Shown here: positions 1-7,456 of the stretch, in pieces
Position numbering within the stretch: the first letter of the stretch is position 1
How the letters are laid out: each line of letters starts with the position of its first letter
Source of the DNA: Minisyncoccota bacterium
GTDB lineage: Bacteria; Patescibacteriota; Minisyncoccia; Phycocordibacterales; UBA1006
DNA length: 25,973 bases
Assembly (NCBI GenBank): GCA_021129535.1
Contig: JAJOLB010000040.1
Location: 1-25,973, forward strand
Direction of reading: 5' to 3'
Translations under genes and position numbers: made by a program
Notes under the pieces: generated by a model
Seen by the model: the letters and a program-made list of their open reading frames with translations, nothing else
What the model was told of the DNA's origin: nothing
The model's database searches: none

Positions 1-1
1 A

Positions 2-433
2 AGTAAAGATATTTCTGTAAACAGCAATGAGCTATTACAGCAATCACCTGATTTGGCTCAAAAGGTTGCAGAGCAAAATAACGTGATTAAATCCTTGGTC
101 TTGCAGATTAGTAAATTACAAAATTCTGGTCAAGAAATTATCGAGCACGAACAACAGAGAATCGTTAGTAATGGTCATATTGATGAGCGAAGAGTAGGAA
201 AGGGAAAGGTTGTAAGAATTAAAAATAAAGCAGAAATTAATGACAATGAAATTGTAAAAGAGCTTAATAGAAAAAGCTCCTTTAAAAACATTTTGATATT
301 TATATACGGTATTTTTCTGAATATTTTTGCATGGTTGTTCTCGTTGTGGTGGTTTGTGGTGATACTGTTATTTTTAGGAATTTATGTATTGTTGCGATTG
401 TTATTTAAAATTTTTGGTAGGGATAGGGATTAA
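2..433 (+). CDS. C-terminal part of a membrane-anchored protein of unknown function (5' truncated)
   Basis: The frame is open from the first bases of the window, so the gene begins upstream; the first possible start inside the window is only an internal TTG at 53. The visible part has about 70 polar residues, Gln- and Glu-rich and heptad-like (for example SLVLQISKLQNSGQEIIEHE), which suggests a coiled coil. A basic stretch (RRVGKGKVVRIKNK) follows. The last 45 residues hold one or two hydrophobic segments (ILIFIYGIFLNIFAWLFSLW and FVVILLFLGIYVLLRLLF), ending in a short basic tail (KIFGRDRD). A soluble coiled coil held by a C-terminal anchor is therefore likely. The order coiled coil then C-terminal membrane segment resembles DUF4349-type proteins, but I do not see enough to assign it. 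It ends in TAA, with a terminator hairpin directly after. Confidence 0.75.
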   Translation, partial: SKDISVNSNELLQQSPDLAQKVAEQNNVIKSLVLQISKLQNSGQEIIEHEQQRIVSNGHIDERRVGKGKVVRIKNKAEINDNEIVKELNRKSSFKNILIFIYGIFLNIFAWLFSLWWFVVILLFLGIYVLLRLLFKIFGRDRD

Positions 434-436
434 GTA

Positions 437-463
437 AAAAACTAACTTTGTATTGGTTTTTTG
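437..463 (+). terminator. intrinsic terminator after the first gene
   Basis: The arms AAAAAACTAA and TTGGTTTTTT (one G-U pair) close a short loop three bases after the stop codon, and the 3' arm ends in a T run. The stem is AT-rich, as in the other terminators of this window. Confidence 0.55.
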
Positions 464-471
464 TTTTAAGA

Positions 472-500
472 TTGACATTTATAATAATGCATGATAGATT
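472..500 (+). promoter_or_regulatory. sigma70-type promoter for the gene at 597
   Basis: A perfect -35 box TTGACA (472-477) is followed after 17 bases by TAGATT (495-500). Transcription would begin near 507, leaving a leader of about 90 bases before the ATG at 597. This contrasts with the extended -10, nearly leaderless starts of most genes here. Confidence 0.55.
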
Positions 501-516
501 ATATATGAAATTCATT

Positions 517-565
517 GTTCACAGTAGTTAGTTTTTAATTCTATTGAGAATTACATACTGTGAAC
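517..565 (+). promoter_or_regulatory. two-tier hairpin in the leader of the gene at 597
   Basis: GTTCACAGTA (517-526) and TACTGTGAAC (556-565) are perfect 10-base inverted arms. Inside them AATTCT (537-542) and AGAATT (547-552) form a second perfect stem with loop ATTG. The element lies wholly between the predicted transcription start and the ATG, so it could act as an RNA structure or as a DNA operator. It is not followed by a T run, so it is not a normal terminator. Confidence 0.55.
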
Positions 566-596
566 ATATGAGCAGTCTTAGAAAATTAAATACGTT

Positions 597-1211
597 ATGC
601 AAAAAAACAAGCACCTAACAAACAGGCAAGGGGTAAAATTTGACCAATTAGGGAGACAAAATAACGTTTCCAGAGCAAAAATGAAAGAATTTTTTAGTCA
701 ATTTAAACTAAGAAACCTTCAAAATTTAAAATCTAAAAAAATAATTTCAATTCCTAAAATGTCGTTTAATCCAGGTGAATTTTTTATTCACAGAAGAAAC
801 GATAATGGAATTCAGCTATGGTTAAGTGATGATATCCAAAATATATTTTTACCACTTTTAAGTAAAAATATTGAATTTGATGGGGTTGACCTTGAAAAGT
901 TGAGATTGAAAAAAAGGTTAAGCGATTTTGATATTCAAAAAAAAATTGGAAATCAAATCCAAAACCCTGATGATATCGCAGCTGAAATTAAACATTTAAT
1001 ATCCCAACAACCAAAAGGTAAAAAAAATGGCGATTTAGATGTTCCATATATTTCACATATATTCTATTTTGAGTATATGGATCGTGTTTGGTCTGTGTGG
1101 CTGCGCTGGGGTGATGACGGTGAGGAGTGGGACATGGATTGCGACGAGACGAACGCGTTCGAGTGGAATGTTGATGATTCGGTGTTTAGTCCTGCAACTG
1201 ATAAATCTTAG
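597..1211 (+). CDS. unknown 204-residue protein
   Basis: I do not recognise this protein. It starts at ATG 597 with no Shine-Dalgarno sequence. The first half is very basic (for example RNLQNLKSKKIISIPKMSF) and the C-terminal quarter is acidic and Trp-rich (VWSVWLRWGDDGEEWDMDCDE). The coding DNA changes with it: about 1085-1170 is much richer in G and C than the rest of the gene and the neighbourhood. No membrane segment or signal peptide is seen. The opposed charges and base composition suggest a mosaic or recently altered gene. Its promoter is of the TTGACA type with a structured leader, shared only with other unknown genes of this window. It ends in TAG. Confidence 0.7.
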   Translation: MQKNKHLTNRQGVKFDQLGRQNNVSRAKMKEFFSQFKLRNLQNLKSKKIISIPKMSFNPGEFFIHRRNDNGIQLWLSDDIQNIFLPLLSKNIEFDGVDLEKLRLKKRLSDFDIQKKIGNQIQNPDDIAAEIKHLISQQPKGKKNGDLDVPYISHIFYFEYMDRVWSVWLRWGDDGEEWDMDCDETNAFEWNVDDSVFSPATDKS

Positions 1212-1336
1212 AGTTTTGAGTTTTTGTATCTTTATTTTGATACTTTGATTCTTGGAATCTTTGACTCTTGAGCTTTGCATAAATTCGTTATTGTTGTTTT
1301 CTTTCAGAAAACTCGGTAACTTATTTAAAACTTTAT

Positions 1337-1371
1337 AAACTGATTTCTTTCTTTTGAGGAATCGGTTTTTT
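1337..1371 (+). terminator. possible intrinsic terminator
   Basis: AAACTGATTTC and GGAATCGGTTT pair imperfectly (one G-U pair and a mismatch), followed by a T run. It lies about 125 bases after the stop of the 204-residue gene. Confidence 0.45.
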
Positions 1372-1511
1372 CTATATACTATGTATATCCTTCAAGAAAC
1401 GGCGGTCAGGGATTGAAGAGACTATAATAACTACTAAGAAGTCTATTAATACTTTAATATGTTTACATAAATACATCTCCATGGCTTATAGAACTAAGAT
1501 TCAATATAAAA

Positions 1512-1540
1512 AACAAACGAAAATAATTCGTTTGTTTTTT
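1512..1540. terminator. bidirectional terminator
   Basis: CAAACGAA and TTCGTTTG with flanking A and T runs form a hairpin just past the stop of the minus-strand flavoprotein gene. The A/T symmetry lets it serve both strands. Confidence 0.6.
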
Positions 1541-1543
1541 ATT

Positions 1544-2791
1544 TTAAACACTTATTCCCGCAACATAACCAGTAGTCCAACACAACTGCAACGAATATCC
1601 ACCAGACGGACGATTCACATGTAGCATGTCACCGGTAATATACAGATTTTTTATAATCTTTGATTGCATGGTTTTCGTATTAATTTCCTCTAATGGAATT
1701 CCACCATCAGCAATAACCGCACGATCCATTCCCATTAAACCGTCAATTGTCAGTGGTAAATGTTTTAAAAGATGAAGTAATGTTTTTCGTTCCTCGACAG
1801 TCACGACGTTAACCTTTTTGTGGGGTTCCTGTAATTGCATCATGTCGTGAACAACCTCAGCAATTTTTTTAGGTAACAATTCATATAAAGCATTTCGAAT
1901 ATTTTTATTTTTTGTTTGTTCAAATATTCTCAGAATTCGTTTATCCAGCGACCCTAAGTCTGTGTCAGGGAACAAGTCAATCTCAGCAGTAACATGACCA
2001 CGGTCCAAAAGCTCGCGAACTTGTTTTGCGGAATTTAGAATTAATGGTGCAGATAACCCAAAATGGGTGAATAATATTTTTCCAGTTTTTGAAAATTCGC
2101 GTACTTCATCACAGAAAAAGGTGATTTTCATGAATGATAATGTTGTTCCAGAGATTCCAGCTATCCAGTAATCTGTGACTTGCAATGGAACAATGTCAGG
2201 ATTTGAACGATGAATAGTATGTCCAAGTTTCTCCATCCACGCAAAACCATCACCTGTTGAGCCTGTTTCAGGTGCAGCAACACCACCAACAGCAACAATG
2301 TATTTATCTGCTGTGTAACGCATGTCTTTGGTGTCTACTGATGTAATCTCGCCTCTGGTATGGTTCATTTTGTATATTGGCGAACCTTGAAGAATTTTTA
2401 CACCATGGTCTTTAATAAACTGTTTCATGGTTGCATAAACATCATAGGCCTTTTCAGATTTTGGAAAGACACGGTTTCGGGCTTGGGTTACCAGTGGTAA
2501 TTTTTTCTTTTCAAAAAAGGTAAAAGTGTCTTTTACCGAGAATTGTGAAAATGGGGAAAACAAAAATTTCCCAGCATCACCATAATGTGCCAACAGTTTT
2601 CGGTTATCTAATTCATAATTCGTTATATTACAACGTCCTCCACCGGTAATTTTTAATTTATCACCAAGGTCGTGATTTTTTTCAATCAATAATACACCTT
2701 TACCATTTTTTGCTGCTGTTCCCGCAGCCATCATGCCAGCCGGTCCACCACCCAAAACGATAACGTCATAATGCTCCTTATCATATTTCAT
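1544..2791 (-). CDS. BaiN/HI0933-type FAD-dependent oxidoreductase
   Basis: This is a flavoprotein of the HI0933/YhiN/BaiN family (about 400 residues; here 415), predicted to be a soluble NAD(P)/FAD-dependent oxidoreductase whose substrate is not known for most members. The N-terminal dinucleotide-binding motif is GGGPAG, followed by an acidic strand end (LLIEKN) and the family signature GGGRCNITN. The C-terminal FAD-contacting region reads GDMLHVNRPSGGYSLQ. An upstream in-frame start at 2827 exists, but I chose ATG 2791 because the flavin-binding core begins a few residues later and a TATACT box (2805-2800, minus) stands 8 bases before it, as for most genes here. It is convergent with the 597 gene and divergent from sodA, an arrangement compatible with redox-linked expression, though that is only inference. 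Confidence 0.9.
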   Translation of the reverse strand: MKYDKEHYDVIVLGGGPAGMMAAGTAAKNGKGVLLIEKNHDLGDKLKITGGGRCNITNYELDNRKLLAHYGDAGKFLFSPFSQFSVKDTFTFFEKKKLPLVTQARNRVFPKSEKAYDVYATMKQFIKDHGVKILQGSPIYKMNHTRGEITSVDTKDMRYTADKYIVAVGGVAAPETGSTGDGFAWMEKLGHTIHRSNPDIVPLQVTDYWIAGISGTTLSFMKITFFCDEVREFSKTGKILFTHFGLSAPLILNSAKQVRELLDRGHVTAEIDLFPDTDLGSLDKRILRIFEQTKNKNIRNALYELLPKKIAEVVHDMMQLQEPHKKVNVVTVEERKTLLHLLKHLPLTIDGLMGMDRAVIADGGIPLEEINTKTMQSKIIKNLYITGDMLHVNRPSGGYSLQLCWTTGYVAGISV

Positions 2792-2888
2792 ATATGTGTA
2801 GTATACGTGGAGACCTATAAAAGACAATTAAATATTGGTTTTTCTAAATACCTTATTTTAATTAAAACACATTTTATAAAATGAGTAC

Positions 2889-2897
2889 TGGTATAAT
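2889..2897 (+). promoter_or_regulatory. extended -10 promoter of sodA
   Basis: TGG-TATAAT (TATAAT 2892-2897) lies 8 bases before ATG 2906, so the mRNA should begin at or next to the start codon. No clear -35 box is seen. Confidence 0.6.
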
Positions 2898-2905
2898 AAA
2901 ATAAC

Positions 2906-3544
2906 ATGGTTTATAATAAAAGTAATATGTTTGTATTACCAAATTGTAGAAAATCATACTCAGCGTATGAACCTTATATAGATGAACCAACTATGAAAAT
3001 CCACCATTTAGGACATCATAAGGGGTATGTAGAAAAACTTAACAGAGGACTTGTTGATATGGAATTTTCAACAGAACGAATAGAGGATATTTTTGAAAAA
3101 ATTTCTGATTTTCCTACGCTTGTTCGAAATAACGCAGGTGGTCACTATAACCACACGGTATTTTGGTCAACATTGAATGATTCTATGTCGACACCATCAA
3201 CGGAACTTATGAAACTTATCACTGCTAAGTATGGAATAATGGAGGATTTCAGAGCAGAATTTACAAAAGCTGCCTTGCTACTCTTTGGTTCTGGTTGGGT
3301 TTGGTTAGTTGTAAATAGCGATGGCGAGCTTGATATAGTAACAACAAAGAATCAAGACAATCCACTAATGTCTGATATTAATTCTGGTTATCCATTGTTT
3401 GGTTTGGATATTTGGGAGCATGCTTATTACATGAAACACCAAAATAAAAGAATTAATTATATTAAAGATTTTTGGTCTGTTCTAGATTGGGACACAGTTT
3501 CAATACGATTGTCAGAACGCCCAGAGATGAATGACCTTGCCTAG
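2906..3544 (+). CDS. sodA: superoxide dismutase, manganese type
   Basis: It converts superoxide to oxygen and hydrogen peroxide in the cytoplasm (no signal peptide). At 212 residues it has the usual length of the Fe/Mn SOD family. Metal ligands are visible: His in MKIHHLGHHKGYV, His in GGHYNHTVFW, and Asp and His in LDIWEHAYY. The residues that discriminate the metals favour manganese: Gly-Gly-His in NNAGGHYNH and Gln in NQDNPLM, where iron enzymes have AAQ and Ala. Cambialistic use cannot be excluded. The start is supported by the extended -10 box just upstream. The MmcQ-like gene follows after only 14 bases and is probably cotranscribed. It suggests the cell meets oxygen. Confidence 0.95.
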   Translation: MVYNKSNMFVLPNCRKSYSAYEPYIDEPTMKIHHLGHHKGYVEKLNRGLVDMEFSTERIEDIFEKISDFPTLVRNNAGGHYNHTVFWSTLNDSMSTPSTELMKLITAKYGIMEDFRAEFTKAALLLFGSGWVWLVVNSDGELDIVTTKNQDNPLMSDINSGYPLFGLDIWEHAYYMKHQNKRINYIKDFWSVLDWDTVSIRLSERPEMNDLA

Positions 3545-3558
3545 GTCTTTTTCTTTTT

Positions 3559-3924
3559 ATGATTAATTTAAATCAATTGGTAGATTTTTGTATGAAAAAA
3601 TCTGGGGTAAACCAAGAGTTTCCATTTGATAAAAAGACGATGGTTTTCAAGCTTTGCGGAAAAATGTTTTTGTTGACCAATATTCAAGAATGGGAACAAT
3701 ATCAAGGACGAATCAACGTAAAAAATGAACCAGAAATTAATACATTATTACGTGAACAATATAGTTCAATTATTCCAGGCTATCACATGAATAAAAAACA
3801 TTGGAACACCATTAATATTTTTGAAGAAGAATTAGACGATGATTTTATTTTTAACCTCATTGATGAGTCTTATGAGATAATAAAATTAAAATTACCTAAA
3901 AAAGATCAAAAGACACTTTCCTAG
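3559..3924 (+). CDS. MmcQ/YjbR family protein
   Basis: This 121-residue protein matches the MmcQ/YjbR family in length and landmarks: PFDKKTMVFKLCGKMF near the N terminus, then LLREQYSSIIPGYHMNKKHW and a late helix LIDESYEIIKLKL. Members have a CyaY-like fold and are described as DNA-binding-like proteins; their role is not established. It lies 14 bases after sodA without its own visible promoter, so the two are likely one transcript. Its TAG stop sits in the loop of the terminator hairpin. Confidence 0.88.
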   Translation: MINLNQLVDFCMKKSGVNQEFPFDKKTMVFKLCGKMFLLTNIQEWEQYQGRINVKNEPEINTLLREQYSSIIPGYHMNKKHWNTINIFEEELDDDFIFNLIDESYEIIKLKLPKKDQKTLS

Positions 3925-3942
3925 AACGTGTCTTTTATTTTT
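3908..3942 (+). terminator. terminator containing the stop codon of the MmcQ/YjbR gene
   Basis: AAAAGACAC (3908-3916) and GTGTCTTTT (3928-3936) pair perfectly; the TAG at 3922-3924 lies in the loop, and more T residues follow. Confidence 0.7.
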
Positions 3943-3993
3943 GTCAAAGTGATTGAAAATAAGGCCCCTGATAGTTTTTTTCTTTGACAAAAA
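3938..3993. repeat. 12-bp inverted repeat
   Basis: TTTTTGTCAAAG (3938-3949) and CTTTGACAAAAA (3982-3993) are perfect inverted arms around a 32-base centre containing AAGGCCCCTGATAG. It could be a second transcription stop or the trace of a small mobile element. It lies between the sodA unit and the promoter region of the nrd operon. Confidence 0.5.
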
Positions 3994-4056
3994 AGAAGGT
4001 GAATTATTTATTTTCTACTTATGGCTTTATTTTATTTTTTCTTGAAAAATATCTGA

Positions 4057-4062
4057 TATACT
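4057..4062 (+). promoter_or_regulatory. distal promoter of the nrd operon (extended -10)
   Basis: A TATACT box preceded by TGA (TGA-TATACT) begins transcription near 4070, about 115 bases before nrdB, and would include the small leader ORF at 4100. A second box, TATGAT at 4163-4168, could give a much shorter leader. I could not identify a convincing pair of NrdR boxes. Confidence 0.45.
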
Positions 4063-4099
4063 AAACCTATAAATAATTAATAATCATTCATAATGCTAC

Positions 4100-4189
4100 A
4101 TGAATACAGAATATGTTACCTGTGAAAAGGGTGATAGTGACTTTTTGTACTCTTTTATTGCTTATGATACTAACCAAAGAATGCAATGA
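4100..4189 (+). CDS. possible 29-residue leader ORF overlapping the nrdB start
   Basis: An ATG at 4100 opens a 29-codon frame (it begins MNTEYVTCEKGDSDF and ends NQRMQ) whose TGA stop (4187-4189) overlaps the nrdB ATG as ATGA. An in-frame TAG follows the TGA directly. The overlap is the classic geometry for termination-reinitiation coupling. No ribosome-binding site is visible at its ATG. It is the only candidate gene in the window that would end in TGA, which argues somewhat against it. Confidence 0.35.
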   Translation: MNTEYVTCEKGDSDFLYSFIAYDTNQRMQ

Positions 4190-5457
4190 TAGAAAAAACA
4201 CAAAAACGAAATGGAGATATCGCTGATTTTGATATTCAAAAAATCATAAAAGCTGTTTTAGGGGCCATGCGTGATGTCGGAAAAGGGAAACGGGAAGACG
4301 CTGAACGAGTCGCCGAATTAGTTTTTCAAGAGTTAATGCAGAGAGCAGAAATGAACCCTGAATATATTCCAAACATCGAGGAAATTCAGGATGTTGTCGA
4401 GGAGGCTTTGATGGTTGGAGGATATCGTGATGTTGCAAAGGCATATATTATTTACCGTGATGAGCGTGCACGTGAACGGCAAACAGATGTTTTTGAACGG
4501 CGTGTTGCCCTTAAACCATATGAATATCCACACCTTTACGAATATGTTGATGCTATTCGTCATTCATATTGGATTCACACAGAGTTTAATTTCACTGGTG
4601 ATATTCAAGATTTCAAGGCAAATCTAAATGATGCTGAAAAAAGCGCTGTAAAAAATGCGATGCTTGCAATCTCACAAATTGAAGTAGCTGTAAAATCATT
4701 TTGGGGTGATATTTACAAGCGAATGCCAAAGGCTGAGATTGGAGCTGTTGGTGCAACCTTTGCGGAGTCAGAGGTTCGTCATCACGATGCATACTCGCAC
4801 CTATTAGAAATTCTTGGACTTAATAATGAATTTAAAGAGCTTAAAAGAAACCCTGTAATTATGAAACGTGTGCGATATTTAGATCAGGCACTTTTGAATT
4901 CACAGTCAGTTGAAAATAAAGAATATTTTGAGGCTATTATGTTGTTCTCCTTATTCATTGAACATGTTTCATTGTTCTCACAGTTTCTTGTTATTATGTC
5001 ATTCAACAAGTTTAAAAATAAACTAAAAGGAATTTCAAACGTGGTGGAGGCAACATCAAAAGAAGAACAAATTCATGGTAATTTCGGTTCAGATATTATT
5101 AATATCATTAAGAAGGAAAACCCAACATGGTTTACACCAAAGACAAATGATATGGTGCGAGAAATGTGTTTAGAGGCATATGAATCAGAGGCAGAAATTA
5201 TTGATTGGATTTTCGAGGGAGGGGAATTAGATTTCCTACCTGTTAATGTTGTAAAAGAATTTATTAAAGACAGATTTAATAAATCACTTGTTGGAATTGG
5301 TGTATTACCGGTTTTCGAGGTTGATGATTCCTTGGTACAACAATCAGAATGGTTTGATGATGAAATCCTTGCGACTAAACATGGAGATTTCTTTGTAAAA
5401 CGCTCAATTAATTATAACAAGAGAAGTAAAAGTATTACCAGTGATGACCTATTCTAG
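4186..5457 (+). CDS. nrdB: class I ribonucleotide reductase beta subunit with N-terminal ATP cone
   Basis: The small subunit carries the metal site and radical that start reduction of ribonucleotides by NrdA. Residues 1 to about 95 are an ATP cone (KRNGDIADFDIQKIIKAV at the start, AKAYIIYRDERARER at the end), a regulatory domain usually found on NrdA. The ferritin-like core follows. By alignment in mind to E. coli NrdB, the ligands are Glu in SQIEVAVKSF, Glu and His in SEVRHH, Glu in LFIEHVSLF, and Glu and His in EEQIH. The Tyr of HHDAYSH falls at the radical Tyr122 position, so a tyrosyl-radical enzyme is expected. The C-terminal tail ends in SDDLF, as in tails that dock on NrdA. At 423 residues it is about one ATP cone longer than usual. 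nrdA follows after 21 bases. ATP-cone NrdB proteins are known (Leeuwenhoekiella blandensis), where the cone controls activity through oligomerisation. Confidence 0.93.
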   Translation: MIEKTQKRNGDIADFDIQKIIKAVLGAMRDVGKGKREDAERVAELVFQELMQRAEMNPEYIPNIEEIQDVVEEALMVGGYRDVAKAYIIYRDERARERQTDVFERRVALKPYEYPHLYEYVDAIRHSYWIHTEFNFTGDIQDFKANLNDAEKSAVKNAMLAISQIEVAVKSFWGDIYKRMPKAEIGAVGATFAESEVRHHDAYSHLLEILGLNNEFKELKRNPVIMKRVRYLDQALLNSQSVENKEYFEAIMLFSLFIEHVSLFSQFLVIMSFNKFKNKLKGISNVVEATSKEEQIHGNFGSDIINIIKKENPTWFTPKTNDMVREMCLEAYESEAEIIDWIFEGGELDFLPVNVVKEFIKDRFNKSLVGIGVLPVFEVDDSLVQQSEWFDDEILATKHGDFFVKRSINYNKRSKSITSDDLF

Positions 5458-5478
5458 GTTTTAAGAAAGATTATATAT

Positions 5479-7155
5479 ATGAAATGGTTAAATGAAAATA
5501 GTAGAAAATTCCTAGAAGGTGGTTACTTGTTACCAGGCGTAACACCAGAGGCACGAATTCGTGAAATTGCGGATCATGCTGAAAAATTGTTGGATAAACC
5601 TGGTTTTGCAGATAAATTTTATGACTATATGTCGCAAGGTTTTTATTCACTTGCCTCGCCGGTATGGTCAAATTTTGGACATAAACGCGGGCTTCCAATT
5701 TCATGTTTTGGTTCATATATTTCTGATGACATGGGAAGTATCCTGTATACACAAGCTGAGGTTGGAATGATGTCAAAATTAGGTGGCGGTTGTTCAGGTT
5801 ATTTTGGTGCACTGCGTGGTCGTGGAACGTCAATTAAAAACAATGGAACATCATCAGGTTCAGTGCATTTTATGAAATTATTTGAATCTCTGATTGATGT
5901 TGTTTCACAGGGTTCAGTACGGCGTGGATTTTTCTCACCATATTTACCTATTGAACATCCAGATATTGCAGAGTTTTTAGAAATAGGAACAGAAGGAAAT
6001 GCTATTCAAACATTAACACATGGTGTTACCGTTGGAGATGAATGGATGCAATCAATGATTGATGGCGATGTAGAAAAACGAAAAACATGGGCACGCTTGA
6101 TTCAGGCACGTAACGAGGTTGGATATCCTTATATTATGTTCTCTGATACGGCAAATAGAAATACTGTTGATGTGTACAAAGACAAAGGTCACACAATTTA
6201 CGCCAGTAATATGTGTTCTGAAATTATGTTACCATCGAATGATGAATGGTCATTTGTATGTTGTTTGTCATCAGTGAATTTATTCCATTATGAATCTTGG
6301 AAAGATACTGATGCTGTTGAAACACTGACTTACTTTCTAGAAGCTGTTCTCGTTGAATTTACAAATAAACTTGAAGAGTATCGAGATTCTGATTCGCTTG
6401 ATGACCAGCAAACATTTCAGTTTATGCAACGAGCCTATAAATTTGCAGTAGAAAATCGTGCTATTGGAATTGGTGCATTAGGTTGGCATTCACTGCTACA
6501 ATCACGAATGTTAGCATTCGAATCTATTGAAGCTACGAAATTAAATACAGAAATTTTTAAACTTTTAAAGGATAAAACATATGCAGCCTCAGCAGAAATG
6601 GCAGATATTTATGGGGAACCAAAAGTTCTAAAAGGCTACGGACGTCGACATACAACAACAATGGCAGTGGCACCGAATACTTCATCAGCTTTTATTCTAG
6701 GACAAGTCTCACAAGGAATTGAACCGCTATGGTCCAATTGTTATGTAAAAGATATTGCAAAATTAAAGGTAACATTAAAAAATCCACTATTGGAGGAGCT
6801 ATTGGAACAAAAAGGTCACAATACGCGTGAAATATGGAAAAGCATCAAAGAGAATGATGGTTCTGTTCAGCACTTAACAGAGATTCTGGATGAAAAAGAA
6901 CGCGAGGTATTTAAAACTTTCCCTGAAATTAATCAAATGGTTGTTATTCAGCAAGCAGCAGCTCGGCAATTGTATATTGACCAAGGTCAATCATTAAATA
7001 TTATGGTTCACCCAGATACACCTGTAAAAGATATTAACGCCATGTATATTGAGGCTTGGAAAATGGGAATCAAGGCTCTCTACTATCAACATAGTATGAA
7101 TGCAGCACAACAATTAAATAGAAAATTGTTGGAATGTGTCAGTTGTGAAGCATAG
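5479..7155 (+). CDS. nrdA: class I ribonucleotide reductase alpha subunit, compact form
   Basis: The catalytic subunit reduces ribonucleoside diphosphates to deoxyribonucleotides. It is only 558 residues because the N-terminal ATP cone is absent; the protein begins near the ten-stranded barrel domain (LASPVWSNFG). Visible active-site elements are the first redox Cys in LPISCFGS (about 75), the radical Cys and Glu in NMCSE (about 245), the partner Cys in CCLSSVNL, the phosphate loop APNTSSAFILGQVSQGIEP, and the radical-transfer Tyr pair in KALYYQ. The C terminus CVSCEA supplies the CxxC that is re-reduced by thioredoxin or glutaredoxin. It forms an operon with nrdB, which carries the ATP cone instead. 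A perfect 15-bp terminator lies about 70 bases downstream. Confidence 0.95.
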   Translation: MKWLNENSRKFLEGGYLLPGVTPEARIREIADHAEKLLDKPGFADKFYDYMSQGFYSLASPVWSNFGHKRGLPISCFGSYISDDMGSILYTQAEVGMMSKLGGGCSGYFGALRGRGTSIKNNGTSSGSVHFMKLFESLIDVVSQGSVRRGFFSPYLPIEHPDIAEFLEIGTEGNAIQTLTHGVTVGDEWMQSMIDGDVEKRKTWARLIQARNEVGYPYIMFSDTANRNTVDVYKDKGHTIYASNMCSEIMLPSNDEWSFVCCLSSVNLFHYESWKDTDAVETLTYFLEAVLVEFTNKLEEYRDSDSLDDQQTFQFMQRAYKFAVENRAIGIGALGWHSLLQSRMLAFESIEATKLNTEIFKLLKDKTYAASAEMADIYGEPKVLKGYGRRHTTTMAVAPNTSSAFILGQVSQGIEPLWSNCYVKDIAKLKVTLKNPLLEELLEQKGHNTREIWKSIKENDGSVQHLTEILDEKEREVFKTFPEINQMVVIQQAAARQLYIDQGQSLNIMVHPDTPVKDINAMYIEAWKMGIKALYYQHSMNAAQQLNRKLLECVSCEA

Positions 7156-7192
7156 AATTTTTTGTAAACGAAAATTGTAAAAAAATCGGACG

Positions 7193-7224
7193 CTTGTCAT
7201 TCTCAGCTTGACTGGGAATCCAAA
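7193..7224 (+). repeat. dispersed TGTCATTC-type repeat, copy 1
   Basis: The stretch TTGTCATTCTCAGCTTGACT continuing to GGGAATCCAAA resembles the repeat family seen again at 8690, 15961, 16098, 16139, 16248 and 16942. It is a short imperfect palindrome (TCATTCTCAG against CTGGGAATC). Confidence 0.55.
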
Positions 7225-7225
7225 T

Positions 7226-7263
7226 AAAGAAAAAGAATAATTTGTTATTCTTTTTCTTTTATA
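7226..7263 (+). terminator. terminator of the nrd operon
   Basis: AAAGAAAAAGAATAA (7226-7240) and TTATTCTTTTTCTTT (7245-7259) form a perfect 15-bp stem with loop TTTG, followed by T residues. Confidence 0.75.
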
Positions 7264-7279
7264 TTTAATTTAAATAATT

Positions 7280-7288
7280 TGTTATACT
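7280..7288 (+). promoter_or_regulatory. extended -10 promoter of the 53-residue gene
   Basis: TGT-TATACT (TATACT 7283-7288) ends 6 bases before ATG 7295. This spacing recurs across the window. Confidence 0.6.
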
Positions 7289-7294
7289 AAATAC

Positions 7295-7456
7295 ATGAAA
7301 AAAAAGATTACAAAAGAACAGTTGCAAAATATTCTGAATAAAATACCAGCACAATTTAGAAAAAAAATAATAGCAGCTGCAAAACAAGGTAAGAAGGTTA
7401 CCTTAAAAATTACAAAAACCAAAGGAGGATTAAAATCTCCGTATCAAAATAAATAA
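7295..7456 (+). CDS. small basic protein, 53 residues, unknown
   Basis: A frame from ATG 7295 to TAA encodes a Lys-rich, soluble protein (it begins MKKKITKEQLQNILNKIP and contains FRKKIIAAAKQGKKVTLKIT). No Cys, membrane segment or known domain is seen. The extended -10 box six bases before the ATG makes it credible as a gene. It could bind nucleic acid on charge alone, but that is inference. The decayed hydrolase follows in the same frame. Confidence 0.6.
   Translation: MKKKITKEQLQNILNKIPAQFRKKIIAAAKQGKKVTLKITKTKGGLKSPYQNK

Larger units (their letters stand above)
1212..1543. other. intergenic stretch between convergent genes
   Basis: It holds two hairpin terminators (1337-1371 and 1512-1540) and an isolated TATAAT-like box at about 1424-1429. 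A short frame from ATG 1481 runs into the second terminator and is not convincing. Nothing else is seen. Confidence 0.5.

Noticed and set aside
1481..1620. Short frame from ATG 1481 (begins MAYRTKIQYKKQ)
   Set aside because: It runs through a strong terminator hairpin and into the antisense of the flavoprotein gene, with no promoter at a convincing distance.
2792..2827. Upstream start for the flavoprotein gene
   Set aside because: The extra 12 residues precede the conserved start and would include the -10 box as coding sequence; ATG 2791 fits the promoter rule.
4090..4185. NrdR boxes before nrdB
   Set aside because: Sequences such as ACAGAATATGTTA are only loosely similar, and no second box with the usual phasing was found.
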